A DNA stretch of 64,000 nucleotides from Streptomyces zhihengii (GTDB lineage: Bacteria; Actinomycetota; Actinomycetes; Streptomycetales; Streptomycetaceae). Under the pieces are notes generated by a model. The model did no database searches, was not told where the DNA came from, and saw nothing but the letters and a program-made list of their open reading frames with translations. Location of the stretch: assembly GCF_016919245.1 (NCBI RefSeq), contig NZ_JAFEJA010000002.1, forward strand, positions 1,614,501-1,678,500, read 5' to 3'. Position numbers and translations under genes: made by a program. Below, piece after piece: positions 63,178 through 64,000 of this stretch; within the stretch, counting starts at the first letter, position 1, and every line of letters starts with the position of its first letter.

Positions 63178-63302
63178 ACCTGTTCGACCTGCAGTCGCTG
63201 GAGACCCCCAAGGACGAGGCCATCGGCGACGTCGAGACCGGCAGCCGCGCCAGCCTGCTCCTCTGCGGCGACAGCAGCCTCAGCGTGACCACCTGTAACT
63301 GA
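63174..63302 (+). CDS. ramS: RamS, SapB-like lanthipeptide precursor
   Basis: The 42-residue precursor has the leader MNLFDLQSLETPKDEAIGDV with E, then a 21-residue core beginning TGSRASLLLCGDSS and ending SVTTCN. The core holds two S-x-x-S-x-x-x-C units, which become the two lanthionine rings of SapB, the surfactant for aerial hyphae. By memory the S. coelicolor core has Ile where this one has Val (position 17). FDLQ is the leader recognition box. AGGAAAGGAA precedes ATG 63174. Confidence 0.95.
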   Translation: MNLFDLQSLETPKDEAIGDVETGSRASLLLCGDSSLSVTTCN

Positions 63303-63316
63303 TCCGGTCCCGCTCC

Positions 63317-63346
63317 GCGTCCTGCGGCCGTCATGCCGCAGGACGC
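63317..63346 (+). terminator. Hairpin 1 between ramS and ramA
   Basis: A perfect 12-bp stem (63317-63328 with 63335-63346) with a 6-nt loop starts 15 nt after the ramS stop. It is probably a partial terminator or an RNA-stabilising hairpin that keeps ramS above ramA. Confidence 0.7.
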
Positions 63347-63351
63347 GACGC

Positions 63352-63384
63352 CCGGTGCCCCGAAGCGACCCTTCGGGGCACCGG
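63352..63384 (+). terminator. Hairpin 2 between ramS and ramA
   Basis: A perfect 14-bp stem (63352-63365 with 63371-63384) with loop CGACC follows hairpin 1 by 5 nt. The pair forms a tandem attenuator-like structure. Confidence 0.75.
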
Positions 63385-63414
63385 CCGTCCGGTCCGGGTG
63401 CGCACCCCGTCCGT

Positions 63415-63491
63415 CAGGACACGCGAAGTCCGCGGCTGCCAGAGACGCGACGCATGCGGCCGCCAGGACACGCGAAGCCCGCGGCCGACAG
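63415..63491 (+). repeat. 28-bp direct repeats before ramA
   Basis: CAGGACACGCGAAG-CCGCGGC copies at 63415-63442 and 63464-63491 differ at 3 positions and repeat with a 49-bp period, just upstream of ramA. The function is unknown; regulator binding or RNA structure is possible. Confidence 0.6.
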
Positions 63492-63505
63492 AAGAAAGGC
63501 ATCGG

Positions 63506-64000
63506 ATGGCCTCGCCGACCGGCTCCGACCCGCTTCTGCGCGGCGCCGTACGGCACACCGCCGGCAGCACGGCGCTGCTGCTGCTCTGCCAGGTCGCCGC
63601 GGCGGCCTGCTCGCTCGCCGTCCCCGCCGTCACCGGCAGGGCACTGGACCTGATGCTGAACCAGCGCCCGGGCGCCGGCGGCTGGCTGACCTGGGCCGCC
63701 GCGCTGATCGCCGCGGAGCTGGCGCTGGAGACCGCCGCGGTCCTGCTGACCCAGCTCACCAACGCGCGGGCCGCCGGCTGGATCCGCCACCGCGCCCTCA
63801 CCGGCCTGCTCGGCACCACCGTCGACCGCGCCGCCCCTCTTCCCGGCGGGGACGTCGCCGCCCGCCTGTGCGTCAACGCGACGGACAGCGGCACCGCGCC
63901 TGCGGCCCTGGCGAACGCGGCCTCCTGCGTCCTGGTCCCCGTCGGCGCCCTCGTCGCACTGGCCCTCATCGACCCCTGGACCGCTGCCGTCTTCGTGGCC
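63506..64000 (+). CDS. ramA: RamA/AmfA-like ABC transporter, N-terminal part
   Basis: The 165 visible residues begin MASPTGSDPLLRGAVRH and are the first membrane helices of a fused ABC exporter (LLLLCQVAAAACSLAVPAV, then AALIAAELALETAAVLL). In ram/amf clusters two such half-transporters export the lanthipeptide. ATG 63506 follows AGAAAGG. The ATPase half lies beyond the window. Confidence 0.85.
   Translation, partial: MASPTGSDPLLRGAVRHTAGSTALLLLCQVAAAACSLAVPAVTGRALDLMLNQRPGAGGWLTWAAALIAAELALETAAVLLTQLTNARAAGWIRHRALTGLLGTTVDRAAPLPGGDVAARLCVNATDSGTAPAALANAASCVLVPVGALVALALIDPWTAAVFVA

Noticed and set aside
63332..63653. Second peptide or protein ORF between ramS and ramA
   Set aside because: The frame runs through two perfect hairpins and direct repeats, has no Shine-Dalgarno, and enters ramA in the wrong frame.
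1..64000. tRNA genes, IS elements, prophage or attachment sites
   Set aside because: No cloverleaf, transposase, integrase or phage structural gene was recognised. The IS30-like HTH at 35435 lacks the catalytic DDE part.

Overview
The window is very GC-rich DNA with strong third-position G/C bias. Translational coupling through ATGA or GTGA overlaps is common. It carries a class III lanthipeptide (SapB/AmfS-type) cluster, kdp potassium-ATPase genes, an ECF41 sigma factor and, by eye, only one in-frame TTA codon. Together these point to a Streptomyces chromosome. No tRNA, rRNA, IS element, prophage or CRISPR array was recognised.

Layout. 1-6619: the end of an MFS transporter, a TetR regulator, and a run of acyl-CoA synthetase, acyl-CoA dehydrogenase and Tat-exported alkyl sulfatase that fits alkyl-sulfate or fatty-acid catabolism. 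6645-13215: a SpoIIE-type phosphatase, a GH13 alpha-glucosidase, a polyprenyl synthetase coupled to a TPR protein, and a GNAT. 13322-16727: a resistance-like region with TetR, a Vat-type acetyltransferase, a macrolide glycosyltransferase whose C-terminus is frameshifted, and an ArsR/VOC pair. The TetR and ArsR genes each have a clear palindromic operator. 16835-18783: small proteins, among them a secreted CX3C peptide next to an eight-cysteine protein.

19098-32404 is the most striking block. Five tightly coupled genes encode a DUF4132-like protein, a giant 1733-residue protein, a MoxR AAA+ ATPase, a DUF5682-VWA fusion and a SWIM-finger protein. A near-consensus RecA-NDp (PafBC-type, DNA-damage) promoter sits just upstream. 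The ATPase and the MIDAS-containing VWA domain suggest a chaperone-like or conflict machine, perhaps induced by DNA damage.

32518-41000: an MFS exporter, a 3Fe-4S ferredoxin and a cytochrome P450 on the minus strand with a divergent HTH regulator, then an array of hairpins, a hydrolase, a six-blade tectonin lectin made of 231-bp tandem repeats, a small NTF2-like protein, GAPDH and a GlxA-type regulator. 41163-45825: kdpFABC with an extra 27-residue membrane peptide gene in front, closed by a 19-bp-stem terminator. 45949-53320: a minus-strand GH20 hexosaminidase, acyltransferase and methyltransferase run, an ECF41 sigma factor coupled to an FAD oxidoreductase, another methyltransferase and a possible leader ORF. 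53320-60267: a SUKH-4-like immunity protein divergent from a 1514-residue HEAT-repeat protein that carries the TTA codon, and a DUF4246 oxygenase-like protein.

60481-64000: ramC, ramS and the start of ramA. These make and export a SapB-like morphogenetic lanthipeptide. Two perfect hairpins lie between ramS and ramA.
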